A DNA stretch of 64,000 nucleotides. It comes from Salminus brasiliensis (lineage: Eukaryota > Chordata > Actinopteri > Characiformes > Bryconidae). The notes under the pieces are model-generated. The model did no database searches. It was not told the DNA's origin and saw only the letters and a program-made list of their open reading frames with translations. Of this stretch, positions 47,101 through 55,800 are shown piece after piece; position 1 is the first letter of the stretch; the number at the start of each line of letters is the position of its first letter. The translations under genes and the position numbers were made by a program. The DNA lies in contig NC_132892.1 of the NCBI RefSeq assembly GCF_030463535.1, positions 35,443,049 through 35,507,048 on the forward strand. Reading direction: 5' to 3'.

Positions 47101-49858
47101 CATTATCATCAACAGCATCATCATCATCATCATCATCATCAACAACAGCATCATCAACAACAGCATCATCATCATCATCAACAAGAAAAGCATCATCATC
47201 ATCATCAGTAATGGTTTCCAATCAGGATGGTCCTCTCAGTGGTATCTGGGCAGATTCAGCTACACCAGCCCTCCCACTGCTCAGGATTCACTGGTAGAAC
47301 TGAAGGCCGTCAGAATAACCAGCAACACTATTAAGAATCAACCAATCACGCTCTGATTTACTGTTGAGGGTGACATTTGTCTAGTCCTTCTGGAGGTTCT
47401 AGATACATTACTGACTGTCATTGTACACACAGGAACATTTGGTGAAGAACCTTTTCAGCAAGTGGCTATTCTGTGGCTTTGCTTAAAGATCCTTTGTAAG
47501 GCCATTAAAATATTTGATTATTTATGGATATACTTATTAAAATATCTGTTTATGATGAATCTGGATCTTCTGTTATTCAAATGTATTTAATGTCATTTAA
47601 ATTCATTATATGTCATTTTTAATTTAAATTTCATATTTTAGTTTAAAAATGGGTTCAGAGATTTCAGACACAGTCATCAACAGGTTGTCAGCTTCAGTGT
47701 AGTCACTCACGTTGTAGCTCCGCCTCTGTGGACGTATTCAACTGGGCTAGTTCTTGCTCTTTAGCCTTCACCTTCTCCTGCAGACGCGCTATCTGATCCT
47801 CTGTGGAGTCACAGACACACACTCAGCTCACTTTCAATCACTGTGAATGGGCGGGGCTAAACTGTTATACACTGAATGGGTGGGGCTAAACTGTTATACA
47901 CTGAATGGGTGGGGCTAAACTGCTGATCATCATTAGAGCTTTTTGAAACATGGGGTTGTTCAGACTTACTGATTTCAGCACTGCCGCAGCCGCTCCTCTT
48001 CAGGAAGGCGATCTCTTTATTCATCTCCTCGATTTCCTTCTCCAGGCCTTAAACAGTTCACACAGTTCAGGTTCTCTATACGTTCTGCTGGTTCTAGTGT
48101 TCATAATGTTATGGAGAGAGTACAGTTCTTCTGGAGGAACTCACCTGTGGCTTTCTTCAAGGCATCTGCTTTCAGTTCTGCTTGCAGGTTTTCCAACTTG
48201 GCAATTTCGTCCTTCAGAACGAGCACCTGAATGGCTGTCCGGGGAACACCGAGAAACAGTGTGAGGTTCTAGATTCAGTTCATGATCATTATTGATTAAT
48301 TATTCATCAATTATTAACTCATTTATGACTCACTCAGCTGAGCTTTCTCATCTCCTGTGGAACCCACTTTGGTCATCAACGTCTGGATCTCTTTATCCAG
48401 TGCTGTGGTCAGAAACAGTACTCAGGTTAACTGGTAAAACACCTCCACACACACAGCTGACCATCACCAGCGTCCAGCCGGAACCAGAGGTCCAACTCAC
48501 CGTCTATCTCAGCCAGGTACTCCGCAATGCTCTGGTCCTGCTGCTTCGAGACTTTCCCCATCGACTCCATCAGCTTCAGGACTGAACCACAAGAACAGAT
48601 CTGCGTTAGTGCTTCATTAGTGATGATTATTAGATTATTAATGAGCTATTAGTGCTTCATTAGTGATGATTATTAGATTATTAATGAGATATTAGTGCCT
48701 CATTAGTGATGATTATTAGATTATTAATGAGCTATTAGTGCCTCATTAGTGATGATTATTAGATTATTAATGAGCTATTAGTGCTTCATTACTAATGATT
48801 GTTAGATTATTAATTAGATATTAGTGCCTCATTAGTGATGATTATCAGATTATTAATGAGATATTAGTGCTTCATTAGTGATGATTATTAGATTATTAAT
48901 GAGCTATTAGTGCCTCATTAGTGATGATTATCAGATTATTAATGAGATATTAGTGCCTCATTAGTGATGATTATTAGATTATTAATGAGATATTAGTGCC
49001 TCATTAGTGATGATTATTAGATTATTAATGAGATATTAGTGCTTCATTAGTGATTATTTTTAGATTATTAATGAGCTATTAGTGCTTCATTACTGATGAT
49101 TATTAGATTATTACTGAGCTATTAGTGCCTCATTAGTGATGATTATCAGATTATTAATGAGATATTAGTGCCTCATTAGTGATGATTATTAGATTATTAA
49201 TGAGCTATTAGTGCTTCATTAGTGACGATTATTAGATTATTACTGAGCTATTAGTGCTTCATTAGTGATCATTATTAGATTATTAATGAGCTATTAGTGC
49301 TTCATTAGTGATTCTTTCTAGATAATTGAGCTATTAGTGCTTCATTACTGATGATTATTAGATTATTAATGAGCTATTAGTGCTTCATTAGTGATGATTA
49401 TTAGATTAATAATGAGATATTAGTGCCTCATTAGTGATGATTATTAGATTATTAATGAGATATTAGTGCCTCATTAGTGATGATTATTAGATTATTAATG
49501 AGATATTAGTGCCTCATTAGTGATGATTATTAGATTATTACTGAGCTATTAGTGCTTCATTAGTGATGATTATTAGATTATTAATGAGCTATTAGTGCTT
49601 CATTAGTGATGATTATTAGATTATTAATGAGATATTAGTGCCTCATTAGTGATGATTATTAGATTATTACTGAGCTATTAGTGCTTCATTAGTGATGATT
49701 ATTAATAAACTATAAGTGCGTCATTAGTGATATTTATTAGATTATTAATAAGCTATTAGAAGGTCACTCACGCTCATCAGAGTCCACTCTCGCTTTTCCC
49801 AGCTCTTTCTTCATATTCTTCAGTTCTTCAATCTTCTTCTTCAGGTCCTTCTGCAGCT
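22087..49858 (-). CDS. large coiled-coil and PRY-SPRY (B30.2) gene, 5' part off the right edge
   Basis: I place 33 exons here, 22087-22646 plus 32 small ones listed separately. All small exons are symmetric (phase 1-1), so the chain stays in frame for about 950 residues: about 765 of Lys/Glu/Leu-rich coiled coil, then 185 of PRY-SPRY. Known: B30.2 domains end TRIM proteins, butyrophilins and some fish NLRs, and usually bind proteins or phosphoantigens in immunity. Butyrophilins also have tiny heptad exons before B30.2, so a butyrophilin-like gene is my first guess and TRIM or another SPRY family is possible. No RING, B-box, Ig, NACHT or membrane segment is visible; these would lie past 64 kb. 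Almost every intron carries a minisatellite. It could be two fused loci, but phases and order argue for one gene. Confidence 0.72.
22660..23292. repeat. 25-bp minisatellite in the intron before the SPRY exon
   Basis: Units contain GACAAAGAAAACATCCAGAA and a GTCCAAAAGACA variant; about 25 copies, purine-rich on the plus strand. Long minus-strand frames of Phe, Leu, Ser, Cys and Val across it are artefacts, though they run on into the SPRY frame. Confidence 0.93.
23323..23364 (-). CDS. candidate 42-nt linker exon of the SPRY gene
   Basis: Between AACATCAG and donor GTAAAT; phase 1-1; encodes PADQLHLKNLGKL, two heptads. Frame and symmetry fit the chain, but the acceptor is weak. Confidence 0.5.
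23439..24065. mobile_element. non-autonomous DNA transposon with 19-bp terminal inverted repeats
   Basis: It starts GCCATAACATTAAAACCAC and ends with the exact complement. The interior (CATGGACTCCACAAGACCTC, TTAGCAGCAGATCCTTTAAA) matches a dispersed fish repeat I know from memory. It contains an AT-rich core and three copies of TTATCTAGAACATC. No transposase frame. No clear target duplication. Confidence 0.8.
24199..24236. repeat. 38-bp perfect AT palindrome
   Basis: Centred on AACTATATATAGTT, flanked by TA repeats; in the intron of the SPRY gene. Such tracts can extrude as cruciforms. Confidence 0.85.
24303..24490. repeat. dispersed repeat, second copy
   Basis: Contains GATGAACGGACCAATAGAAA, the complement of sequence at 15487-15530, and GGAGATACAAGGTTTTGGAG, like 15574 in the same direction. 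The two halves therefore have opposite relative orientation in the two copies. Confidence 0.55.
24713..25554. mobile_element. solo LTR of an LTR retrotransposon
   Basis: 842 bp, starting TGTCGCGCCC and ending ATCATGACA, so it has the TG...CA ends and a TGTC/GACA inverted terminus. It is flanked by a perfect 5-bp duplication, GATCT, at 24708-24712 and 25555-25559. TATTTAA at about 24895 could be its TATA box. No gag or pol is present, so it is what remains after LTR-LTR recombination. A Ty3/Gypsy origin is likely but not proven. Confidence 0.88.
25606..25635 (-). CDS. candidate 30-nt micro-exon of the SPRY gene
   Basis: Acceptor TTTAATGTAAACAG, donor GTAAGA; phase 1-1; encodes CKSETHFTV. It is small and has no copy here, so support is splice sites and phase only. 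Confidence 0.48.
25732..25773 (-). CDS. 42-nt coiled-coil exon of the SPRY gene
   Basis: Acceptor TTGGTTGTAG, donor GTAAGA; phase 1-1; encodes LQSENQKVKELLT, two heptads. An alternative acceptor 8 nt downstream would give a stop. Confidence 0.65.
25810..27820. repeat. 41-bp satellite, intron array 1
   Basis: Units contain GGACACTACACCAGTATTAT and a CACTATAGTTTACTACA part; about 49 copies, same direction. The same unit fills arrays 2-6 of this gene. Confidence 0.95.
27795..28290 (-). CDS. heptad cassette copy 1: 63-nt exons 28140-28202 and 27852-27914
   Basis: Two exons, each exactly 21 codons or three heptads, phase 1-1, split by a 225-bp unique intron. Exon A1 (28140-28202) encodes LKSQLKIKEDEVSDLKKSKA. 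Exon A2 (27852-27914) encodes LQEELKKKDNDVSQLKKNNA. Donors GTAAGA and GTACAA; acceptors AATTCTAG and TCCACACAG. The 495-bp cassette repeats at three other places, ending each time in the 41-bp satellite. Confidence 0.78.
28295..29690. repeat. 41-bp satellite, intron array 2
   Basis: Same unit as array 1, with ATCGTTTACTACAGG and CATTGTTTACTA variants. Two halves (28380-28960 and 29030-29600) share variant order, so a block of about 650 bp was duplicated. Confidence 0.94.
29690..30185 (-). CDS. heptad cassette copy 2: exons 30024-30086 and 29736-29798
   Basis: A1 is identical to copy 1. A2 encodes LQEEVKKKDKDVSQLKNNNA. The offset from copy 1 is 1884 bp for both exons. Splice sites intact. Confidence 0.78.
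30190..30475. repeat. 41-bp satellite, intron array 3 (short)
   Basis: Seven units only; the shortest spacer between cassettes. Confidence 0.93.
30465..30960 (-). CDS. heptad cassette copy 3: exons 30801-30863 and 30513-30575
   Basis: A1 identical to the other copies. A2 encodes LQEELKKQDKDVSQLKNNNA. Splice sites intact. Confidence 0.78.
30960..34310. repeat. 41-bp satellite, intron array 4 (longest)
   Basis: About 82 units with many variants (CATGACTGTAGTTTAC, GGATGCTACACC, AACGACACTTCACC). Blocks of several units recur, for example 31660-32160 and 33090-33560. One inverted part-unit at 33969-33996. Confidence 0.95.
33969..33996. repeat. 12-bp-arm hairpin inside the 41-bp array
   Basis: AGTGTCCTGTAG, loop TTTA, CTACAGGACACT. 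It arises where a short inverted piece of the unit meets the normal array. Confidence 0.85.
34305..34800 (-). CDS. heptad cassette copy 4: exons 34635-34697 and 34347-34409
   Basis: A1 identical to the other copies. A2 encodes LQEEVKKKDKDDSQLKKNNA, with Asp where the others have a core Val. This copy is first in the transcript. Confidence 0.77.
34800..35975. repeat. 41-bp satellite, intron array 5
   Basis: About 28 units. It lies between exon B of the 3' block and the first heptad cassette. Confidence 0.94.
36036..36125 (-). CDS. SPRY gene exon B, 3' block copy
   Basis: 90 nt, phase 1-1, acceptor GTTCTCTGCTGCAG, donor GTAGAG. Encodes LRLADLGQQLKEATSAQDSI and then RTKADQQIK. Duplicate at 46617-46706. 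Confidence 0.78.
36378..36467 (-). CDS. SPRY gene exon C, 3' block copy
   Basis: 90 nt, phase 1-1, acceptor GTTTTCTCTCAG, donor GTAAGA. Starts LEGKLAKKEKELES; second half IAAELKKKDEHNADL differs from the duplicate at 46988-47077 and resembles the 63-nt heptad exons (LKKKD). Confidence 0.78.
36478..36760. repeat. (CAT)n/(CAA)n trinucleotide tract
   Basis: Long CATCATCAACAACAACAG blocks; the duplicate tract at 47090-47210 is less than half as long. It starts within 12 bp of the exon C acceptor, on its intron side. Confidence 0.93.
37260..37349 (-). CDS. SPRY gene exon D, 3' block copy
   Basis: 90 nt, phase 1-1, acceptor GTGACTCCACAG, donor GTGAGT. Encodes DQIARLQKKVKAKEQELAQL then NTSTEAELQ. 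Duplicate at 47711-47800 has Glu for one Lys. Confidence 0.8.
37390..37445. repeat. 29-bp repeat with GC boxes, two copies
   Basis: Two units with GAATGGGCGGGGCTAAACTG. The word GGGCGGGGC matches the Sp1/KLF consensus. The related array at 44222-44545 has mainly GGGTGGGGC; the copy at 47845-47930 has three units. Confidence 0.75.
37490..37567 (-). CDS. SPRY gene exon E, 3' block copy
   Basis: 78 nt, phase 1-1, acceptor CTGTTTAAG, donor GTAAGT. Encodes LEKEIEEMNKEIAFLKRSGC then GSAEI. Identical frame at 47970-48047. Confidence 0.78.
37665..37754 (-). CDS. SPRY gene exon F, 3' block copy
   Basis: 90 nt, phase 1-1, acceptor CCCCGGACAG, donor GTGAGT. Encodes IQVLVLKDEIAKLENLQAEL then KADALKKAT. 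Copy at 48145-48234. Confidence 0.8.
37854..37922 (-). CDS. SPRY gene exon G, 3' block copy
   Basis: 69 nt, phase 1-1, acceptor CTGACCACAG, donor GTGAGT. Encodes LDKEIQTLMTKVGSTGDEKA then QL. Copy at 48334-48402. Confidence 0.78.
38021..38101 (-). CDS. SPRY gene exon H, 3' block copy
   Basis: 81 nt, phase 1-1, acceptor TTGTGGTTCAG, donor GTGAGT. Encodes LKLMESMGKVSKQQDQSIAE then YLAEID. Copy at 48501-48581. Confidence 0.8.
38125..38722. repeat. 43-bp minisatellite between exons I and H, 3' block
   Basis: Units contain ATTAGTGATGATTATTAGAT and a GCTATTAGTGCTTC part; about 14 copies. The duplicate array (48605-49755) has about 27. Confidence 0.94.
38735..38821 (-). CDS. SPRY gene exon I, 3' block copy
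   Basis: 87 nt, phase 1-1, acceptor GGTTGTTTTTGCAG, donor GTGAGT. Encodes LQKDLKKKTEELKNMKKELG then KARVDSDE. Copy at 49772-49858 has Ile for Thr. Confidence 0.8.
38835..43705. repeat. 32-bp satellite in the intron between exons J and I, about 150 copies
   Basis: Units contain AACCTCATCAACACTGACCT and a CACACCATCAAC part. Marker word TCGCTGACTTCACATCATCA recurs at 39901, 40573, 41276 and 41852, so blocks of about 580-700 bp form higher-order repeats. Confidence 0.95.
43858..43935 (-). CDS. SPRY gene exon J
   Basis: 78 nt, phase 1-1, acceptor GTGTTGTTTTCAG, donor GTGCGT. Encodes LTIQTLSEEISALQHKLTKS then EGNTD. Only one copy in the window. Confidence 0.78.
44052..44111 (-). CDS. SPRY gene exon K
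   Basis: 60 nt, phase 1-1, acceptor GTGTGTTACAG, donor GTGAGT. Encodes VQTQIKIELSQLNNSFARQ. A (CA)n tract at 44117-44158 lies directly beside the acceptor. Confidence 0.75.
44222..44545. repeat. 29-bp GC-box-like minisatellite, about 11 copies
   Basis: Units contain GAATGGGTGGGGCTAAACTG and CTGTAGGCT, in the intron between exons L and K. Confidence 0.9.
44568..44627 (-). CDS. SPRY gene exon L
   Basis: 60 nt, phase 1-1, acceptor TCCACTCTCTCAG, donor GTGAAG. Encodes LQQELEEAKKCTEVHKNFT. Confidence 0.75.
44713..44775 (-). CDS. SPRY gene exon M
   Basis: 63 nt, phase 1-1, acceptor GGCTGTCTCTCAG, donor GTAAGA. Encodes LEDRVKKAEVERNTARAAHR. Three heptads in length, like the A exons. Confidence 0.77.
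44793..45042. repeat. 62-bp tandem repeat, four copies
   Basis: Each unit carries TCAGCACTGACACCATTACA and ACATGTCCAAAAGTATCCGG. The second word resembles the inverted terminal repeat of the element at 3883-4196, so the unit may derive from a transposon end. Confidence 0.92.
45052..45114 (-). CDS. SPRY gene exon A', diverged heptad exon
   Basis: 63 nt, phase 1-1, acceptor GAATTCTAG, donor GTAAGA. Encodes LTSQLRKKEGEVSNLKKSKT, clearly related to A1. Its upstream flank matches the A cassettes, but no A2 partner is present. Confidence 0.78.
45215..46555. repeat. 41-bp satellite, intron array 6
   Basis: About 33 units of the same type as arrays 1-5, 9 kb away, again between an exon B and an A-type exon. 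Confidence 0.94.
46617..46706 (-). CDS. SPRY gene exon B, 5' block copy
   Basis: Same exon as 36036-36125, identical as far as I can compare, with the same splice sites. Confidence 0.78.
46988..47077 (-). CDS. SPRY gene exon C, 5' block copy, divergent second half
   Basis: Starts LEGKLAKKEQELES as in the 3' copy, then SESELTRQLGQNAAL, unrelated to the 3' copy although splice sites and the 90-nt length are kept. Confidence 0.77.
47711..47800 (-). CDS. SPRY gene exon D, 5' block copy
   Basis: Same as 37260-37349 but QEKVKAKEQELAQL where the other has QKKVKAKEQELAQL. Confidence 0.8.
47970..48047 (-). CDS. SPRY gene exon E, 5' block copy
   Basis: Offset 10480 from 37490-37567, identical as far as compared. 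Confidence 0.78.
48145..48234 (-). CDS. SPRY gene exon F, 5' block copy
   Basis: Offset 10480 from 37665-37754, identical as far as compared. Confidence 0.8.
48334..48402 (-). CDS. SPRY gene exon G, 5' block copy
   Basis: Offset 10480 from 37854-37922, identical as far as compared. Confidence 0.78.
48501..48581 (-). CDS. SPRY gene exon H, 5' block copy
   Basis: Offset 10480 from 38021-38101, identical as far as compared. Confidence 0.8.
48605..49755. repeat. 43-bp minisatellite between exons I and H, 5' block
   Basis: About 27 units, twice the number in the 3' block; some units lose 5-10 bp (GATTCTTTCTAGA variant). Confidence 0.94.
49772..49858 (-). CDS. SPRY gene exon I, 5' block copy, most 5' exon seen
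   Basis: Acceptor GTTCTTTTACAG, donor GTGAGT, phase 1-1. Encodes LQKDLKKKIEELKNMKKELG. No exon is visible upstream of it in the window. Confidence 0.8.
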
Positions 49859-49874
49859 CTGTAAAAGAACCACA

Positions 49875-52800
49875 CACCAAAAACAACATAGTCAACAACC
49901 GCAACACGGACCTCACACTGTCAACAACCTCATCAACACTGACCTCACACCATCAACAACCTCATCAACACTGACCTTAAACTGTGAACAACTTCATCAA
50001 CACTGACCTCACACCATCAACAACCTCATCAACACTGACCTCACACCACCAACAACCTCATCAAAACTGACCTTAAACTGTGCACAACCTGATCAACACT
50101 GACCTCACACCATCAACAACCTCATCAACACTGACCTTAAACTGTGAACAACCTCATCAACACTGGCCTTAAACTGTGAACAACCTGATCAACATGGACC
50201 TCACACCATCAACAACCTCATCACCACTGACCTCACACCATCAACAAGCTCATAAACACTGACCTCACATCAACAACCTCATCATCACTGACCTCACATC
50301 ATCAACAACCTCATCCTCACTGACCTTGCACCATCAACAACCTAATCACCACTGACCTCACACCATCAACAACCTCATCAGCACTGACTTTACACCATGA
50401 ACAACCTCATCGACACTGACCTCACACAGTCAACAACCTCATCAACACTGGCCTCACCCCATCGACAACCTCATCAACACTGACCTCACATCGTCAACAA
50501 CCTCATCAACACGGACATCACACCATCAACAACCTCATCAACACTGACTTTACACCATGAACAACCTCATCGAAACTGACCTCACACAGTCAACAACCTC
50601 ATCAACACTGCCCTCACATCATCAACAACCTCATCCTCACTGACCTTCCACCATCAACAACCTCATCAGCACTGACCTCACACAGTCGACAACCTCATCA
50701 ACACTGACCTCACACCATCAACAATCTCTTAAACACTGACCTCACACCATGAACAACCTCATCAGCACTGACTTTACACCATGAACAACCTCATCATCAC
50801 TGACCTCGCACCATCAACAACCTCATTAACACTGACCTTACATCGTCAACAAACTCATCAATCAACCTCATCAACACTGACTTTACACCATCAAGAACCT
50901 CATCAACACTGACCTCACTGACTTTAAACCAACAACAACCTCATCAACATTGACCTCACACCATCAACAACCTCATCACCACTGACCTCACACCATCAAC
51001 AAGCTCATAAACACTGACCTCACATCAACAACCTCATCATCACTGACCTCACATCATCAACAACCTCATCCTCACTGACCTTGCACCATCAACAACCTCA
51101 TCACCACTGGCCTCGCCCCATCAACAACTTCATAAACACTGACCTCACATCGTCAACAACCTCATCAACACTGACTTTACACCATGAACAACCTCATCGA
51201 CACTGACCTCACACAGTCAACAACCTCATCAACACTGGCCTCACACAGTCAACAACCTCATCAACACTGACCTCACACCATCAACACCCTCATCAACACG
51301 GACATCACACCATCAACAACCTCATCAACACTGACTTTACACCATGAACAACCTCATCGAAACTGACCTCACACAGTCAACAACCTCATCAACACTGCCC
51401 TCACATCATCAACAACCTCATCCTCACTGACCTTGCACCATCAACAACCTCATCAGCACTGACCTCACACAGTCGACAACCTCATCATCACTGACCTCAC
51501 ATCATCAACAAACTCATCAACGCTGACCTCACATCGTCAACAACCTCATCACCACTGACCTCACACCATGAACAACCTCAACAGTACTGACTTTACACCA
51601 TGAACAACCTCATCATCACTGACCTCGGACCATCAACAACCTTATCAACACTGACCTCACATCGTCAACAACCTCATCAACACTGACTTTAAAACCTCAT
51701 CGACACTGACCTCACACAGTCAACAACCTTATCAACACTGACCTCACACAGTCAACAACCTCATCAACACTGACCTCACACCATCAACAACCTCATCAAC
51801 ACTGACTTTACACCATGAACAACCTCATCGAAACTGACCTCACACAGTCAACAACCTCATCAACACTGCCCTCACATCATCAACAACCTCATCCTCACTA
51901 ACCTTGCACCATCAACAACCTCATCATCACTGACCTCACATCATCAACAACCTCATCAGCACTGACTTTACACCATGAACAACCTCATTAACACTGACCT
52001 CACACAGTCAACAACCTTATCAACACTGACCTCACATCGTCAACAACCTCATCAACACTGACTTTAAAACCTCATCGACACTGACCTCACACAGTCAACA
52101 ACCTTATCAACACTGACCTCACACAGTCAACAACCTCATCAACACTGACCTCACACCATCAACAACCTCATCAACACGGACATCACACCATCGACAACCT
52201 CATCAACACTGACTTTACACCATGAACAACCTCATCGAAACTGACCTCACACAGTCAACAACCTCATCATCACTGCCCTCACATCAACAACAACCTCATC
52301 AACACTGACTTTACACCATGAACAACCTCATCGGACCTGACCTCACACAGTCAACAACCTCATCAACACTGACCTCACACCATCAACAATCTCATCAACA
52401 CTGACCTCACATCGTCAACAACCTCATCAACACGGACATCACACGGTCAACAACCTCATCAACACTGACTTTACACCATTAACAGCCTCATCGAAACTGA
52501 CCTCACACAGTCAACAACCTCATCAACACTGCCCTCACATCATCAACAACCTCATCCTCACTGACCTTCCACCATCAACAACCTCATCAGCACTGACCTC
52601 ACACAGTCGACAACCTCATCAACACTGACCTCACACCATCAACAATCTCTTAAACACTGACCTCACATTGTCAACAACCTCATCATCACTGACCTCACAC
52701 CATGAACAACCTCATCAGCACTGACTTTACACCATGAACAACCTCATCATCACTGACCTCACACCATCAACAATCTCATAAACACTGACCTCACATTGTC

Positions 52801-55800
52801 AACAACCTCATCATCACTGACCTCACACCATGAACAACCTCATCAGCACTGACTTTACACCATGAACAACCTCATCATCACTGACCTCACACCATCAACA
52901 ATCTCATAAACACTGACCTCATATTTGTCAACAACCTCATCATCACTGACCTCACATCATCAACAACCTCATCAGCACTGACTTTACACCATGAACAACC
53001 TCATTAACACTGACCTCACATTGTCAACAAACTCATCAACGCTGACCTCACATCGTCAACAACCTCATCGCCACTGACCTCACACCATGAACAACCTCAA
53101 CAGTACTGACTTTACACCATGAACAACCTCATCGAAACTGACCTCACACAGTCAACAACCTTATCAACACTGACCTCACATCGTCAACAACCTCATCAAC
53201 ACTGACTTTAAAACCTCATCAACACTGACCTCACACAGTCAACAACCTTATCAACACTGACCTCACACAGTCAACAACCTCATCAACACTGACCTCACAC
53301 CATCGACAACCTCATCAACACTGACTTTACACCATGAACAACCTCATCGAAACTGACCTCACACAGTCAACAACCTCATCATCACTGCCCTCACATCAAC
53401 AACAACCTCATCAACACTGACTTTACACCATGAACAACCTCATCGGACCTGACCTCACACAGTCAACAACCTCATCAACACTGACCTCACACCATCAACA
53501 ATCTCATAAACACGGACCTCACATTGTCAACAACCTCATCATCACTGACCTCACACCATGAACAACCTCAACAGCACTGACTTTACACCATGAACAACCT
53601 CATTAACACTGACCTCACATCGTCAACAAACTCATCAACGCTGACATCACACCATCAACAAGCTCATAAACACTGACCTCACATCGTCAACAACCTCATC
53701 ACCACTGACCTCACACCATGAACAACCTCAACAGCACTGACTTTACACCATGAACAACCTCATCATCACTGACATCGCACCTTCAACAACCTCATTAACA
53801 CTGGCCTTACATCGTCAACAAACTCATCAATCAACCTCATCAACACTGACTTTACACCATCAACAACCTCATCAACACTGACCTCACTGACTTTACGCCA
53901 TCAACAACCTCATCAACATTGACCTCACACCATCAACAACCTCATCAACACTGACTTTACACCATGAACAACCTCATCGACACTGACCTCACACAGTCAA
54001 CAACCTCATCAACACTGACCTCACACAGTCAACAACCGCAACACGGACCTCACACTGTCAACAACCTCTTCATCACTGACCTCACACCATCAACAAGCTC
54101 ATAAACACTGACCTCACATCGTCAACAACCTCATCAACACTGACTTTACACCATGAACAACGTCATCGACACTGACCTCACACATTCAACAACCTCATCA
54201 ACACTAACCTCACACAGTCAACAACCTCATCAACACTGACCTCACATTGTCAACAACCTCATCATCACTGACCTCACATCATCAACAACCTCATCAACAC
54301 TGACCTTAAACTGTGAACAATCTCATCAACATGGACATCACACCATCAACAACCTCATCAACACTGACCTTAAACTGTGAACAATCTCATCAACATGGAC
54401 ATCACACCATCAACAACCTCATCAACACTGACCTTAAACTGTGAACAACCTCACCAACACTGACCTCACACCATCAACAACCTCATCAACACTGACCGTA
54501 AACTGTGAACAACCTCAGCACCACTGACCTCACACCATCAACAATCTCATCAACATGAACATCACACCATCAACAACCTCATCAAAACTGACTTCACACT
54601 TTCAACAACCTCATCAACACTGACCTTATGTTGTGAAAAACCTCACCAACACTGACCTCACACCATCCACAACCTCATCTACACTGACTTTAAACTGTGA
54701 ACAACCTCAGCACCACTGACCTCACACCATCAACAACCTCACCAACACTGACCTCACGCCATCAACAACTTCATCAACACTGACCTCACACTGTGAACAA
54801 CCTCATCAACACTGACCTCACACCAACAACTTCATCAACACTGACCTTACACCATTAACAACCTCACCAACACTGACCTCACACTGTGAACAACCTCATC
54901 AACACTGACCTCACACCATCAACAACCTCATCAACACTGACCTCACACTTTGAACAACCTCATCATCACTGACCTCACATCATCAACAACCTCATCACCA
55001 CTTACCTCACCCCATCAACAACCTCATCGACGCGGACATCACACCATCAACAACCTCGTCAACACTGACTTTACACCATGAACAACCTCATCAAAACTGA
55101 CCTCACACAGTCAACAACCTCATCAACACTGACCTCACACCATCAACAACCTCATCAACACTGACCTTAAACTGTGAACAAACTCATCAATACTGGCCTC
55201 AAACTGTGAACAATTTCATCAACATGGACATCACACCATCAACAACCTCATCAACACTAACCTCACACCATCAACAACCTCATCAACACTGACCTTAAAC
55301 TGTGCACAACCTCATCAACACTGACTTTAAACTGTGAACAACCTCATCAACACTGACCTCACACCATCAACAATCTCATAAACAATGATCTCACATTTTC
55401 AACAATCTCATCATCACTGACCTCACATCATCAGCAACCTCATCAGCACTGACCTTAAACTGTGAACAATCTCATCAACATGGACATCACACCATCAACA
55501 ACCTCATAAACACTGACCTTAAACTGTGATCAACCTCATCAACACTGATCTTAAACTGTGAACAATCTCTTCAACATGGACATCACACCATCAACAATCT
55601 CATCAGCACTGAGCTTAAACTGTGAACAACCTCACCAACACTGACCTCACACCATCAACAACCTCATCAACACTGACCGTAAACTGTGAACAACCTCAGC
55701 ACCACTGACCTCACACCATCAGCAATCTCATCAACATGAACATCACACCATCAACAACCTCATCAACACTGACCTCACACCATCAACAATCTCATCAACA

